Shown here in pieces: positions 25,925 through 35,564 of a stretch of DNA of 64,000 nt. The stretch spans positions 1 to 64,000 of the forward strand of contig NZ_MLBG01000002.1 of NCBI RefSeq assembly GCF_001936595.1. The letters are read 5' to 3'. Under the pieces are notes generated by a model. That model searched no databases. It was not told where the DNA came from and saw nothing but the letters and a program-made list of their open reading frames with translations. A program made the translations under genes and the position numbers. The DNA comes from Desulfovibrio sp. DV. Its GTDB lineage: Bacteria > Desulfobacterota > Desulfovibrionia > Desulfovibrionales > Desulfovibrionaceae. The first letter of the stretch is position 1, and each line of letters opens with the position of its first letter.

Positions 25925-26939
25925 ACTCTACCGGGAAGTCCTGGAAATTGAGCCGAATTCCAAGGTCTTTTTTCCGCTTGCCCGCCAGTTGGCGACAGAG
26001 GAGCGGCGCGATGAGGCCGTTGCCGTCCTGACCCGGGGCATCGGTTTTCATCCCGACCACCTGGAAGCCAAGTTCCTGCTTATCGAACTCTTAAGCCGCC
26101 AGGGCCGGGAGGAGCAGGCCGAGGAGATTTTCGCCGATGTCGGGTCCATGCTCGCCCGCTATCCCTCGGTGTGGTTGTTGTGGTCCAAAACTGCGGCCGC
26201 CCGTTCCAAAGACCCTTCCCTGGCCATGCTCTTTCTGGCCCATTATTTCCAGGACCAGACCCTGACCTGGGCCGATGTCATGGAACGGGGCCTGAAAAGC
26301 CTCACCCAGGCCGGGCTCCCGCCCCAGGTCGAGGATGCGGCCGAGCCGCCCGCGAAGGAGATTCCGATCCCGGCCGTCCCGGAGGCGGGGCCCGTGGTCC
26401 GGGCCGAGCAACCGGCTCCGCCGGCGTTTGTCGTTTCCCCGGTTGCGGCGACATCCCCGGCACAAGCGCCGGAAGAACCCGAAACGCCGGCCACCGCCCG
26501 AAGCGATGCCAGGGAACCGGCCGACGGCCCGCAATTGCGTGGGGCCAGGGAAGTGCTGGCCCTGGCCGATATTCTCGACGCCCCGCAGGAGCCGGTCGAA
26601 CGCAGCCGCACCCGCCCGGCCAAGGCCCGGGACCAGGCTGTTCGCACCAAAACCATGGCCGCTGTGCTGGCCGGGCAGGGTGATACGGCCGGAGCCTTGG
26701 AAATCTATGAGGATCTTCTGGCCGTCGCCTCGGACGGCCCTGAACGCGAGGAACTGGCCGGACTGATGGCAGCCTTGTCGCCTGCCGCTGCCGGGCCGGG
26801 TCCGCAGGAAACCGCCGCCCCTGACCATGACGGGCCCTTGCCCCGGGAGGCCGACGCCACCGGCCCCAAGGGATCGGCCCGGTTGGCAAGCTTTCTGGAA
26901 GCCCTGGCCGGACGCCTGGAAGCCCGGGCCGGATCGTGA
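25908..26939 (+). CDS. TPR-like repeat protein
   Basis: A 343-residue protein with tetratricopeptide-like helices at the N-terminus (IELYREVLEIEPNSKVFFPL, RRDEAVAVLTRGIGFHPDHL), then a long Pro/Ala/Glu-rich disordered linker (about residues 140-215), and a short C-terminal TPR-like unit (QGDTAGALEIYEDLLA). No signal peptide, so it is probably cytosolic and a scaffold. It overlaps the FtsB-like gene by 17 bases, which points to coupling and perhaps a cell-envelope or division role. Function unknown. Confidence 0.8.
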   Translation: MLSKIELYREVLEIEPNSKVFFPLARQLATEERRDEAVAVLTRGIGFHPDHLEAKFLLIELLSRQGREEQAEEIFADVGSMLARYPSVWLLWSKTAAARSKDPSLAMLFLAHYFQDQTLTWADVMERGLKSLTQAGLPPQVEDAAEPPAKEIPIPAVPEAGPVVRAEQPAPPAFVVSPVAATSPAQAPEEPETPATARSDAREPADGPQLRGAREVLALADILDAPQEPVERSRTRPAKARDQAVRTKTMAAVLAGQGDTAGALEIYEDLLAVASDGPEREELAGLMAALSPAAAGPGPQETAAPDHDGPLPREADATGPKGSARLASFLEALAGRLEARAGS

Positions 26940-27003
26940 CCTCCCAGGCAACGATGCCTGGAAGATTTCTCCCACAAATCAGGAACAGCAAGAGGATACG
27001 GCC

Positions 27004-27879
27004 TTGAAACGTACTGCCCTCGCGGCCATGACCGCCTTATTGTGCCTTGTCACGCTCACCGGCTGCGGCTCCATGAAAACCAAGTGGCGCGAAACCCGCA
27101 AGCTCTACCGCGAATACATCAACACCGACCCCACCATTGATTTCAGCGATCAGGGCATAACCGACAAAGGACTGCAGCGTCTGGCTGCCCTTTTCATGCC
27201 CGTGGACGAGCGTCTGCTGGGCATGCTGCGTGTCCTTGGCAGCCAGGATACGCCTCCGGAACAGGAGTGGGCCCAGCAGTTGCTGACCACCCACAACTGG
27301 CTCTCCGGCGTGGTCGTGGTGGACACCTCCGGCGTCACCCTTGGGCAGGTCCCGTCGGTGCCCATGCGTCCCCTGGATTTCGCCCCTCTGCTGGAGCAGG
27401 CGGAACGCTACAAGGTGCGCAAGATGGGCGCCCGGGTCGTGACCGACGAAATGGGCACCGTGGTCCTGGTGGCCGCGCCCTTTTTCAAGGAAAACGAGTG
27501 GGCCGGCCTTGTGGTTGCCTACTTTGATCCGCGAAACCTCGTCCGCTTTTCCTCCGATCCCGGGGCGCTGGTCGTCGTCTCCACCGATGGTTTGGTGTGG
27601 CCCGGCGCAAACGGGCAGGGAGAGGCCCTGGCTGCCCTCAAGTGGACGGATATGCTCAAGGATTCCGTGCAGGGCGACATCAATGCCGCTGGCGGCCAGT
27701 ATGTCTGGCAGGCGCGCTACCTTGGCCAGCTCGAACTGGTCTACTTGACCGATGCCCGGGAAGTGCGCAACCAAAAGCCCGAACCCAAAAAGGAAGCCGC
27801 TCCCGAGGCCAAATCCGACGTCAGAATTCCGTCCACCGAGCCGCTCCCGGTTCCGGCTGACCCGACGGCCAATCCCTGA
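27004..27879 (+). CDS. lipoprotein of unknown function
   Basis: A 291-residue exported lipoprotein. The start is TTG 27004, with AGAGGA seven bases upstream. Residues 1-20 form a signal peptide ending in the lipobox LTGC; the Cys would be lipidated. The mature part contains a mixed alpha/beta region with VVVVDTSGVTLG and VLVAAPFFKENEWAGLVVAY, reminiscent of a PAS/Cache-like sensory fold, though I cannot confirm it. A Lys/Pro-rich tail follows. A strong terminator after the stop ends the operon. Confidence 0.82.
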   Translation: MKRTALAAMTALLCLVTLTGCGSMKTKWRETRKLYREYINTDPTIDFSDQGITDKGLQRLAALFMPVDERLLGMLRVLGSQDTPPEQEWAQQLLTTHNWLSGVVVVDTSGVTLGQVPSVPMRPLDFAPLLEQAERYKVRKMGARVVTDEMGTVVLVAAPFFKENEWAGLVVAYFDPRNLVRFSSDPGALVVVSTDGLVWPGANGQGEALAALKWTDMLKDSVQGDINAAGGQYVWQARYLGQLELVYLTDAREVRNQKPEPKKEAAPEAKSDVRIPSTEPLPVPADPTANP

Positions 27880-27898
27880 GCAAGCGACGAACCCATGG

Positions 27899-27927
27899 GC
27901 CGGCGGTTTGGGCCGCCGGCTTTTTTT
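27899..27927 (+). terminator. Rho-independent terminator after the lipoprotein gene
   Basis: GCCGGCGG, loop TTTGGG and CCGCCGGC form a perfect eight-base stem followed by seven Ts. It lies 19 bases after the lipoprotein stop and separates this operon from fbp. Confidence 0.93.
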
Positions 27928-28046
27928 GTTTCCAACCCCGGAAAATCTTGTGGGAATTTTTCACTGATTGTACGATAGTCAAAGGCCGTATGCCCACGAG
28001 CCGCACGCCCGGCGTACCCACGCCTTGACGGCGGGAGGAGAAACCT

Positions 28047-29060
28047 ATGCCGCAGATCACCGTCATCGAACACCTGCTGTTGCACCAAAAAGAATCCCCC
28101 ATGGCCACCGGTCGGTTCACCCGGCTGCTCAATGATCTCATTTTGGCCGCCAAGATCATCTCCCGGGAAGTCAGCAAGGCCGGTCTGGTCGATGTCCTGG
28201 GCTTTACCGGCGAGATCAACGTCCAGGGCGAAGAGGTCCAAAAGCTCGACGAGTACGCCAACAAGGTGCTCATTCACCGCATGGAGCGGGCCGGGGTGTT
28301 GTGCGCCATTGCTTCCGAAGAAAACGCCGACCTCGTAGCCATTCCGGACCAGTTTCCCAAGGGTGACTACTTCCTCATTTTCGATCCCCTGGACGGGTCC
28401 TCGAACATCGACGCCAACGTCAATGTCGGCACCATTTTTTCCATCTACCGCGTGCCTGACGGCTGTTCCGGCGACAACCTGTGCGACCTGCTCATGGCCG
28501 GGGCCAAACAGGTGGCGGCCGGCTACTTCCTCTATGGCCCCTCCACCATGATGGTGTATACCACCGGCAAGGGCGTGCACGGCTTCACGCTTGACCCCAG
28601 TGTCGGGGAATTCCTGCTGTCCCATCCCGACATCCGCACCCCGGAAACCGGCAAAGTCTATTCCGTCAATGAAGCCTATTGGTCCTACTGGGATGCGCCG
28701 ACCCGGGAAATCGTCAATGCCTTCAAGGGCACGGACAACCCCCGGGGCAAGCCCTACGGCGGCCGCTACATCGGTTCCCTGGTGGCCGATTTCCACCGCA
28801 ACCTGCTCTACGGCGGCATCTTCCTCTATCCGGCTGACCGGCGCGACCCGGCCAAGCCCACGGGCAAGCTGCGGCTTTTGTGCGAAGCCAATCCCCTGGC
28901 CTATGTCATCACCCAGGCCGGGGGCGCAGCCACCGACGGCGAGCGCGATATCCTGTCCATTGTGCCCGATGATCTGCATCAGCGTGTGCCGCTTTTTATC
29001 GGCAGCAAAAATGATGTGGCCAAGGTGATGGAAGTCTACGACCGCGCCCGCAAGTCCTGA
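28047..29060 (+). CDS. fbp: class I fructose-1,6-bisphosphatase
   Basis: Gluconeogenic enzyme that removes the 1-phosphate of fructose-1,6-bisphosphate. The 337 residues carry the signature [14 protein letters not shown] with metal-binding Asp, SEENADL upstream, and [20 protein letters not shown] for substrate binding. GGAGGAGAAACCT before ATG 28047 is a strong start. It is six bases from tsaD and starts the next transcript, after the terminator at 27899-27927. Confidence 0.97.
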   Translation: MPQITVIEHLLLHQKESPMATGRFTRLLNDLILAAKIISREVSKAGLVDVLGFTGEINVQGEEVQKLDEYANKVLIHRMERAGVLCAIASEENADLVAIPDQFPKGDYFLIFDPLDGSSNIDANVNVGTIFSIYRVPDGCSGDNLCDLLMAGAKQVAAGYFLYGPSTMMVYTTGKGVHGFTLDPSVGEFLLSHPDIRTPETGKVYSVNEAYWSYWDAPTREIVNAFKGTDNPRGKPYGGRYIGSLVADFHRNLLYGGIFLYPADRRDPAKPTGKLRLLCEANPLAYVITQAGGAATDGERDILSIVPDDLHQRVPLFIGSKNDVAKVMEVYDRARKS

Positions 29061-29066
29061 TCCTGT

Positions 29067-30182
29067 ATGTTGTGTCTCGGCATTGAGACGTCGTGCGACG
29101 AGACGGCTGTCGCCCTTTGCGACGACGGCCGTCCGGTCCTGGAGAAGCTGGCTTCCCAGGCCGGGCTGCATGCGGTCTATGGCGGTGTTGTGCCGGAGCT
29201 GGCCTCACGCGAGCATTTGCGCCGCATGGGACCGCTGTTGCAAGCGCTGTGGGCCGAGTCCGGGCGTACCATGGCCGATGTGGACGCCGTGGCCGTGGCC
29301 CGGGGCCCGGGGCTGCTTGGCAGCTTGCTGGTGGGGCTGGCTGCGGCCAAGGGCCTGTGCCTGGGCGCGGGCAAGCCGCTTATTGGCGTGGACCATCTCC
29401 ATGCCCACCTGATGGCCGCCACCCTGGGCCATGCGGTCGCCTATCCGGCCCTGGGACTGCTGGTCTCCGGAGGCCACACCCAGATCGTTTCCCTGGCCTC
29501 TCCCCTGGAGATGACCGTCCTTGGCCGCACCATCGACGACGCGGCCGGCGAGGCCTTTGACAAGGCGGCCAAGTCGCTCAATCTGCCCTATCCGGGCGGC
29601 GTCTATATCGACGTGCTCGGCCGGGGCATCGCACCGGACCGCAGCCTGTTCCCGCGTCCCTATCTGGATAACGAGCACCTCGATTTCAGCTTCAGCGGCC
29701 TCAAAACCGCCGTGGCCACCTATGTGGCCGCCAACCCCGGACTGCGCGTGGCGGCCATGCCCGAGTCCGGCGGTCCCATCGACCCGGAGTCCTGGCCCAT
29801 GGACCTTCGCGTGGTGTGCGCTTCGATCAATTTCGCCATCGCCGACACGTTGCGGGTCAAGCTGGAACGGGCCCTGACCACCGCGTCCAGGCGTCCGGCC
29901 TCGCTTTTGGCTGCCGGCGGGGTGGCGGCCAACGGCCCTATCCGGGCCATGCTGGCCGAGCTGGCCGTCCGGCGTCGGTTGCCGCTTTTCCTGCCCGAGC
30001 CGGCCCTTTGCGCCGACAACGCCACCATGGTTGCGGCCACGGGCTGCCTGCTGGGCCGGGCCGGCCTGACCCACGACCTGACCCTGGCCCCCATTCCCCG
30101 GGGCCGCAAAGTGCCCTGGGATTACCAGGCCGGAGCGCCCCTTGGGCGGGGATCGGTTGACAGCCGGTCCTTGCCGCAATAG
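29067..30182 (+). CDS. tsaD: tRNA N6-threonylcarbamoyladenosine synthase subunit TsaD
   Basis: Kae1-family ATPase that transfers threonylcarbamoyl to A37 of ANN-decoding tRNAs with TsaB/TsaE. 371 residues. The family start LGIETSCDETAVAL, the metal ligands HLHAHLMA, VSGGHTQIV, DDAAGEAFDKAAK and GGVAANGPIRAML are all present. The short gap of six bases after fbp suggests a bicistronic message. The C-terminus is about 20-30 residues longer than the average and low in complexity. Confidence 0.97.
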   Translation: MLCLGIETSCDETAVALCDDGRPVLEKLASQAGLHAVYGGVVPELASREHLRRMGPLLQALWAESGRTMADVDAVAVARGPGLLGSLLVGLAAAKGLCLGAGKPLIGVDHLHAHLMAATLGHAVAYPALGLLVSGGHTQIVSLASPLEMTVLGRTIDDAAGEAFDKAAKSLNLPYPGGVYIDVLGRGIAPDRSLFPRPYLDNEHLDFSFSGLKTAVATYVAANPGLRVAAMPESGGPIDPESWPMDLRVVCASINFAIADTLRVKLERALTTASRRPASLLAAGGVAANGPIRAMLAELAVRRRLPLFLPEPALCADNATMVAATGCLLGRAGLTHDLTLAPIPRGRKVPWDYQAGAPLGRGSVDSRSLPQ

Positions 30183-30300
30183 GTTTAAACGATTACGGAC
30201 CCTGTCCACAGGGAACACGCGGTCGGCCATGACCGCCTGCCAAACGGATAAAAACCCGGCCGCTGCGGCGGTCGGCCAAGCCCACGAAAGGAGAGCATCC

Positions 30301-30621
30301 ATGGCCATCCAACTGAGCGACGCGAACTTCGAAGCCGAAGCCCTGCAGTGCGACCTGCCCGTCCTGGTGGATTTCTGGGCGCCCTGGTGCGGGCCGTGCC
30401 GCGCCATGGGCCCCGTCATCGATGAACTGGCCAACGAGTATACCGGCCAGGTCAAGGTGGCCAAGATGAACGTGGACGAGAACCCCAGCACGCCGAGCAA
30501 GTACGGCATCCGCGCCATCCCCACCCTGATCCTTTTCAAGGGCGGCGAAGTGGTGGAACAGATCACCGGTGCTGTGTCCAAAAGCAGCATCAAGGAAATG
30601 CTTACCCAGAAGGCGCTCTAA
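30301..30621 (+). CDS. trxA: thioredoxin
   Basis: A 106-residue thioredoxin with the active-site WCGPC in VDFWAPWCGPCRAMGP, the cis-Pro in RAIPTLILFKGGE and the usual fold length. A strong AAAGGAG site precedes ATG 30301. It is followed by trxB three bases later, so both redox partners are made from one message. The upstream 118-base gap (30183-30300) probably holds the promoter; I could not identify it. Confidence 0.97.
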   Translation: MAIQLSDANFEAEALQCDLPVLVDFWAPWCGPCRAMGPVIDELANEYTGQVKVAKMNVDENPSTPSKYGIRAIPTLILFKGGEVVEQITGAVSKSSIKEMLTQKAL

Positions 30622-30624
30622 TCC

Positions 30625-31554
30625 ATGAAATGTTTCGACGCTGTCGTGATCGGGGGCGGTCCGGCTGGCATAACGGCCGCCCTGTATCTGGCCCGGTCCG
30701 ACGTGTCCGTGGCTTTGGTGGAGAAGCTCTCGCCAGGCGGGCAGATGCTCATGACGCATCTGATCGAGAACTATCCCGGCTTTCCGGACGGGATCGAGGG
30801 CTGGAAATTGTCCGATGCCATGGCCGCCCATCTCGGGCATTATGCCATTGACCGGATCAATGACGAAGTCACGGCCATTGAGTCTGTCGGCGGCCTTCAC
30901 CGCGTCCATGTGGGCGGGGAGATCGTCGAGGCCAAGGCCGTGATTCTCTGCACCGGCGCGCGTTACAAACGCGTGGGCATCCCGGGCGAGAAGGAATTCG
31001 TCGGGCGGGGTGTGTCCTACTGTGCCCTGTGTGACGGAAACTTCTTCCGGGACCAGACCGTGGCTGTCATCGGCGGCGGCAACTCGGCCCTGGAGGAATC
31101 CCTCTATCTGGCCCGGCTGGTCAAAAAGCTCTACCTCATCCACCGCCGCGATGATTTTCGCGGCCAGAAATGTTATCAGAACCGCTGCGCGACCAATTCG
31201 GTTATCGAGATATTGCGCTCGACGGTTGTGTGTTCCATCTCCGGCAATGACGGTGTGACCGGCATCGAGGTGCGCGACGTCAAGTCCGGCGATTGCCATA
31301 CCATTCCCGTCGATGGTGTTTTCGTGTTTGTCGGCTTCGAGCCGCAGGGTGATTTCTATCCCAGGGGGCTTACGCGCGACGATCAGGGATTCATCCTGGC
31401 CGATGCGGAGATGCGCACGAGCATCGAGGGCATCTTCGCTGCCGGCGATATTCGTTCAAAGTCCTGCCGCCAAGTGGCCACTGCCGTCGGTGACGGTGCC
31501 GTGGCTGCACACGCTGCCTACACCTATATCAGTTCGCGGTTTCCGCAAGACTGA
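30625..31554 (+). CDS. trxB: thioredoxin-disulfide reductase
   Basis: FAD-dependent reductase that passes electrons from NAD(P)H to thioredoxin. 309 residues. The N-terminal FAD fold begins VVIGGGPAGITAALYLARS, the redox pair is in SYCALCDGNFF (C-x2-C), the NAD(P) fold is VAVIGGGNSALEESLYLA, and the C-terminal FAD block is GIFAAGDIRSKSCRQVATAVG. The nucleotide-binding helix contains HRRDDFRG, as in NADPH-type enzymes. It ends the trxAB operon, followed by a hairpin with a T-run. Confidence 0.97.
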   Translation: MKCFDAVVIGGGPAGITAALYLARSDVSVALVEKLSPGGQMLMTHLIENYPGFPDGIEGWKLSDAMAAHLGHYAIDRINDEVTAIESVGGLHRVHVGGEIVEAKAVILCTGARYKRVGIPGEKEFVGRGVSYCALCDGNFFRDQTVAVIGGGNSALEESLYLARLVKKLYLIHRRDDFRGQKCYQNRCATNSVIEILRSTVVCSISGNDGVTGIEVRDVKSGDCHTIPVDGVFVFVGFEPQGDFYPRGLTRDDQGFILADAEMRTSIEGIFAAGDIRSKSCRQVATAVGDGAVAAHAAYTYISSRFPQD

Positions 31555-31560
31555 CGGCCA

Positions 31561-31613
31561 AACCCGTTCGACCGGGCTGCCTGGGCAGTGGGTCGGACGG
31601 GTTCGGCTTTTTT
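31561..31613 (+). terminator. Rho-independent terminator after trxB
   Basis: AACCCGTTCGACC pairs with GGTCGGACGGGTT (one G-T wobble) around a GC-rich loop. The flanking gcc/ggc extends the stem towards a six-T run. It starts six bases after the trxB stop. Confidence 0.88.
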
Positions 31614-31744
31614 CCGTTGTGCCCGTCTGGGCCATTTGGTAAGAGGACGCGCATCGAGACGCCGGGAACTGTCGCTGCCAAAGGGCGGTATCCCGTTCGC
31701 CGCATGGCGCCCGGCCAGGACCGGGCCATATCCGGGAATATACC

Positions 31745-32482
31745 ATGAATGTGATGTTGCGCCGTTTCCTGCCCTTGGGCTGCCTGCTGCTGTTCCTTGG
31801 CGGTTGTGCCGGCTTGGTTGATTACTACTTCCTGCCGCCGCCCGAGGACACTGCCCAGGAGCTCTATGAGGCCGGTCGGCAGTCCATGTCGGAAAAAGAC
31901 TACTACGGGGCCATCAACTTCTTTATGAAGCTCAAGGACCGCTACCCGTTTAGTCCCTACACCCCAATGGGCACCGTGGCTTTGGCCGACGCCTACTTCC
32001 TCACCGAAGAATACGGGATGGCTGCTGAAACCTATAAAGAATTCGAGTCGGTGCATCCGAGAAGCGAAGAAATTCCCTACGTCCTCTATCAGGTCGGCGT
32101 CGCCAATTTCAAGCGTTCCGAGTCCATCGACATGCCGCAGAGCAATCTCCAGGAAGCCATCCAGTACTTCTATCTCCTGGAACAGACCTTCCCGGATACC
32201 GAATACGGAAAGGAAGCGGCCGACTATATCCGCCGATGCCGCAAGCGTCTGGCCGAGCATGAGCTGTTCGTGGCTGACTTCTACTGGCGCACCAGCCAAT
32301 ACGGGGCGGCCTGGAAACGCTACATGTACACCGTGGAAAACTACAAGGAACTTGAGGAAGTTTTCGAGTACGCCAAGCTGCGTTCCGAACTGTCCTACCT
32401 TGAATACCAGAAGACCCTGACCGAGAACGAACGCCAGGCCATCGAAGGCAGCTGGCGTCACTGGGCCAAACGCTGGTTGTAA
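31745..32482 (+). CDS. bamD: outer-membrane protein assembly factor BamD
   Basis: Lipoprotein of the BAM complex that inserts beta-barrel outer-membrane proteins. 245 residues with a lipobox LGGC at the end of the signal peptide and five TPR-type repeats, e.g. AQELYEAGRQSMSEKDYYGA and the FMKLKDRYPFSPY motif typical of BamD repeats. The C-terminal part is weaker in repeats. ATG 31745 has a weak ribosome binding site (GGGAA). It is flanked by hairpin terminators and so probably stands alone. Confidence 0.93.
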   Translation: MNVMLRRFLPLGCLLLFLGGCAGLVDYYFLPPPEDTAQELYEAGRQSMSEKDYYGAINFFMKLKDRYPFSPYTPMGTVALADAYFLTEEYGMAAETYKEFESVHPRSEEIPYVLYQVGVANFKRSESIDMPQSNLQEAIQYFYLLEQTFPDTEYGKEAADYIRRCRKRLAEHELFVADFYWRTSQYGAAWKRYMYTVENYKELEEVFEYAKLRSELSYLEYQKTLTENERQAIEGSWRHWAKRWL

Positions 32483-32527
32483 TGAGCCGTCCCGGGACAC
32501 TGCGGTGTTCCGGGACAATCCGGCAGC

Positions 32528-32560
32528 AAAACGGGGCGGCTGGCCGCCCCGTTTGCGTTT
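32528..32560 (+). terminator. hairpin after bamD
   Basis: AAAACGGGGCGGC and GCCGCCCCGTTT pair through the whole arm with a tiny loop, ending in GTTTGCGTTT. A second inverted repeat (GTCCCGGGACA/TGTTCCGGGAC) lies just upstream at about 32488-32515. The T-run is short, so strength is uncertain. Confidence 0.6.
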
Positions 32561-32576
32561 GCCACAAGGCGCAGCC

Positions 32577-33461
32577 ATGAACCCTCCCTTTGCCCTGTCT
32601 GCGGGACAGTGGCCCGAAGTCATGGAACAGGGCCGGGTCGCCGACGAAGCCTTTGCCGCTGCCTATGCCCGTACCGGCGATGGCCGGCGGGCCTGGATCA
32701 AAACCGGACTGGCCGCGGTCTATGCCGCCGTGGGCGGTCCCAGGCCGGCAGCCTGCCAACGCCGCGACAGCCTGGGCCATGATCTGCTCCTGACCACCGT
32801 GGACGTTCCCCTCGATTTCGTCGTCGTTGTCTGCGGCCGGGATTTCCTGTCGCCGGCGCGGCTGGTGGCTGCCGTTGTGCCGGCCCTGTGCGCCAGGGTG
32901 CCGGACGTTGCCGTCGTGCGTCTGGGCGCGTCCTGGCCAGGACCGTTGCTCACCGCCCTGGAACTGTGCGGCGTGGAAATGGCCTGCCGTCTTGGTGTCC
33001 GGGGCCTGCCCGGCCTTTTGGCCGGGCTGCCGGCCAAGGGCAGGGGAGCGGTGGTGGTCCTTGGTGAGCTTGCCCTGCCGCCAAGGCTTCCTTTCGACCT
33101 GACCGTCTTTTCGGCCCGTATCGCCGGCCGGGCCGGGGTCTTTGGCCCGCCAGAGGCCGGCTTCGACCTTGATGCCCTGGCCTTTGCCCACCCGGACATG
33201 GCCTTTGTCCGCCACGGCGGCCCCTGTCCCGACCTGCCGGCCTGGACGGCCGGGCCGGGCGGGCTGGCTGACGCGGCCGGCTGCGGCTACGATGCCGTCT
33301 ATGTCGCGCCGCAGCCCGGTTTGTCCGACCTTGCCGCTGCCCCGCTGGTCCTTGGCCCTGGCCGGGAAACCTTCTGGCTGTGGCCGCAGCTGCCCTGTGA
33401 AGCCTTTCGTGTCCGTCGCCTGGGCGCTGCTGTCGTCCCGTCGCGCCCGGACATCGCCTGA
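32577..33461 (+). CDS. hypothetical protein
   Basis: A 294-residue protein with no signal peptide that I cannot place. Central strands such as [20 protein letters not shown] and VAVVRLGAS alternate with helices (Rossmann-like spacing), and the C-terminal half holds [10 protein letters not shown] and [12 protein letters not shown]. Slightly reminiscent of an aldehyde/histidinol dehydrogenase-like Rossmann protein, but no catalytic residues are visible, so I do not assign it. AAGG precedes ATG 32577. It lies 43 bases before the EF-G paralogue. Confidence 0.7.
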   Translation: MNPPFALSAGQWPEVMEQGRVADEAFAAAYARTGDGRRAWIKTGLAAVYAAVGGPRPAACQRRDSLGHDLLLTTVDVPLDFVVVVCGRDFLSPARLVAAVVPALCARVPDVAVVRLGASWPGPLLTALELCGVEMACRLGVRGLPGLLAGLPAKGRGAVVVLGELALPPRLPFDLTVFSARIAGRAGVFGPPEAGFDLDALAFAHPDMAFVRHGGPCPDLPAWTAGPGGLADAAGCGYDAVYVAPQPGLSDLAAAPLVLGPGRETFWLWPQLPCEAFRVRRLGAAVVPSRPDIA

Positions 33462-33504
33462 TTTTTTATTGCCCGACGCACCCTGCCAACCCACCGGAGC
33501 GAGC

Positions 33505-35550
33505 ATGAGCGCCAAAAAGGGCACCAAGAAGAGCCGTCTGGCCAGCCTTCGCAACATCGGCATCATCGCCCACATAGACGCCGGCAAGACCACGCTGACC
33601 GAGCGTATTCTCTTTTTTTCCGGCCGCATCCACCGCATGGGCGAAGTCCATGACGGCACCGCCACCATGGATTTCATGCCCGAGGAACAGGAACGCGGCA
33701 TCACCATCACCTCGGCCTGCACCACCTGCTCCTGGAAAGACCATCAGATCAATATCATCGACACTCCGGGCCATGTGGACTTCACCATCGAGGTGGAGCG
33801 CTCGCTTCGGGTGCTTGACGGCGCGGTTGGGGTCTTTTGCGCCGTTTCCGGGGTGGAACCGCAATCCGAGACGGTCTGGCGGCAATCCGTGGACTACGGC
33901 GTGCCCAAGCTGGCGGTCATCAACAAGCTCGACCGCCCCGGGGCTGATTTCGAGGCCGTGCTGGCCGCCATGCGTGAAAAGTTGCGGGCCAATCCCGTGG
34001 CCGTGTCCATCCCGGTGGACCAGGGGCCGGAACTGGCCGGCATCATTGATCTCGTCAGCCTGGAACGGCTGGAGTTCGACCACGGCGGCGGGGACGTCAG
34101 CCGCTTGCCGCTTTCGCCGGCCGAAGCCGAACTGGCCGGCCCCTGGCGGGAGAAGCTGGTCGAGGCGGCCTGCGACTACGACGAGACTGTGCTTGAGGCC
34201 TATCTTTCCGGCCAACCCATCGACCCTGTCCGGCTCGTGGCCGCCCTTCGCACCGGCACCATCGCCCACGGGCTGGTGCCGGTCTTTGCCGCCTCGGCCC
34301 TAAAAAACGTCGGCATCCAGCCGATTCTCGACGGCGTGCTGGCCTATCTGCCCAGCCCGCTTGACCGCGAAGGCGCGGTTGGCGTTGACCCCGATACCAA
34401 GGCCGCGGTCGTCTTTCCCCCGGATGCCGACGCGCCGCTGGCGGCCCTGGTCTTCAAGGTCAGCATGGAAACCGGCCGGCGTCAGGTCTTTGCCCGGGTC
34501 TATTCCGGTCGCATCGAAGCCGGCAAGGATGTCTATAACGCCACCCGGGGCGAGATCGAACGGCCGGCCCGTCTTTTCCATCTCCACGCCGGCCACCGCG
34601 AAAAGGCCGAGATTGCCGGTCCGGGCGAGATCGTGGCCATTGCCGGGATGCGCCATGCCGCCACCGGCGACACCTTGTGCGTCCGGGAAACCCCGATTTT
34701 GCTGGAAACCATAGCCGGCTACAAACCGGTCATCAGTCTGGCCCTGGAGCCGCGAAACGCCGAAGAAACCGACAAGCTCGGTGAGGTCCTGGCCAAGCTG
34801 ACCGAAGAAGATCCCACCCTGACGCTGACCCACGACGCCGACACCGGCCAGATGATTCTGTCAGGCATGGGCGAACTCCATCTCGACGTGGTGCTGGAGC
34901 GGGCGCGCCGGGAATATGGCGTCTCGCCCCGGTCCGGCAAGCCGCAGGTCGTTTATCAGGAGACGGTGACCAGCGAAGCGGCGGGCGAGGGCGAATTCGA
35001 GCGGGAACTGGGCGAGCGCTTCCACCATGGCCGGGTGGCGCTTTCGGTCTCGCCGCTGCCCCGCGAGGCCGGGCGCGAGATCGTTTTTGCTATTGACCGG
35101 CTGGCCTATCCGCCGGCCTGGAGCGCGGCCATGGCCGAGGGGCTGGAAGACGGGCTGCAAAGCGGGCCGCTTTCCGGCCATCCGGTGCAGGACGTGCTGG
35201 TGCGGGTGACAGGCATTTTCCCGGTCGAGGGCAAGACCACGGACGTCGGTTGCCGCATGGCCGCAAGCCAGGCCCTCAAGGCCGCTCTCAGCGCCGCTCG
35301 TCCGGCCCTCCTGGAACCGATCATGGAGCTTGAGATCGGCGTGCCCGACGCCTTTATCGGCGATGCCATCGGGCTGCTCGGCTCCAAGGGGGCCAAGATC
35401 GAGAACATGGTGGACCGGGGCGGGCACAAGACGGTCACGGCCCTGGCTCCGCTGCGCCAGATGTTCGGCTTTTCCACCGAACTGCGTTCGGCCACCCAGG
35501 GACGGGCCGGGATGACCATGCGCTTTCTCAAATTCGACCTGCTGCAATAG
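33505..35550 (+). CDS. fusA: elongation factor G paralogue
   Basis: Translational GTPase of 681 residues. G1 is AHIDAGKT, the Thr of G2 sits in [10 protein letters not shown]3 is DTPGH, G4 NKLD. Domains II-V follow in the usual order, with [18 protein letters not shown] in domain III and [16 protein letters not shown] at the start of domain V. It is not beside rpsL, rpsG or tuf, so it is probably an EF-G-like second copy rather than the str-operon fusA, though I cannot rule out that it is the only one. GGAG before ATG 33505 is well placed. Confidence 0.9.
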   Translation: MSAKKGTKKSRLASLRNIGIIAHIDAGKTTLTERILFFSGRIHRMGEVHDGTATMDFMPEEQERGITITSACTTCSWKDHQINIIDTPGHVDFTIEVERSLRVLDGAVGVFCAVSGVEPQSETVWRQSVDYGVPKLAVINKLDRPGADFEAVLAAMREKLRANPVAVSIPVDQGPELAGIIDLVSLERLEFDHGGGDVSRLPLSPAEAELAGPWREKLVEAACDYDETVLEAYLSGQPIDPVRLVAALRTGTIAHGLVPVFAASALKNVGIQPILDGVLAYLPSPLDREGAVGVDPDTKAAVVFPPDADAPLAALVFKVSMETGRRQVFARVYSGRIEAGKDVYNATRGEIERPARLFHLHAGHREKAEIAGPGEIVAIAGMRHAATGDTLCVRETPILLETIAGYKPVISLALEPRNAEETDKLGEVLAKLTEEDPTLTLTHDADTGQMILSGMGELHLDVVLERARREYGVSPRSGKPQVVYQETVTSEAAGEGEFERELGERFHHGRVALSVSPLPREAGREIVFAIDRLAYPPAWSAAMAEGLEDGLQSGPLSGHPVQDVLVRVTGIFPVEGKTTDVGCRMAASQALKAALSAARPALLEPIMELEIGVPDAFIGDAIGLLGSKGAKIENMVDRGGHKTVTALAPLRQMFGFSTELRSATQGRAGMTMRFLKFDLLQ

Positions 35551-35564
35551 CCACGCGAGAGTCC

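Noticed and set aside
32488-32515. Second inverted repeat after bamD as an independent terminator
   Set aside because: It lacks a T-run and sits just before the stronger hairpin; noted within that entry only.
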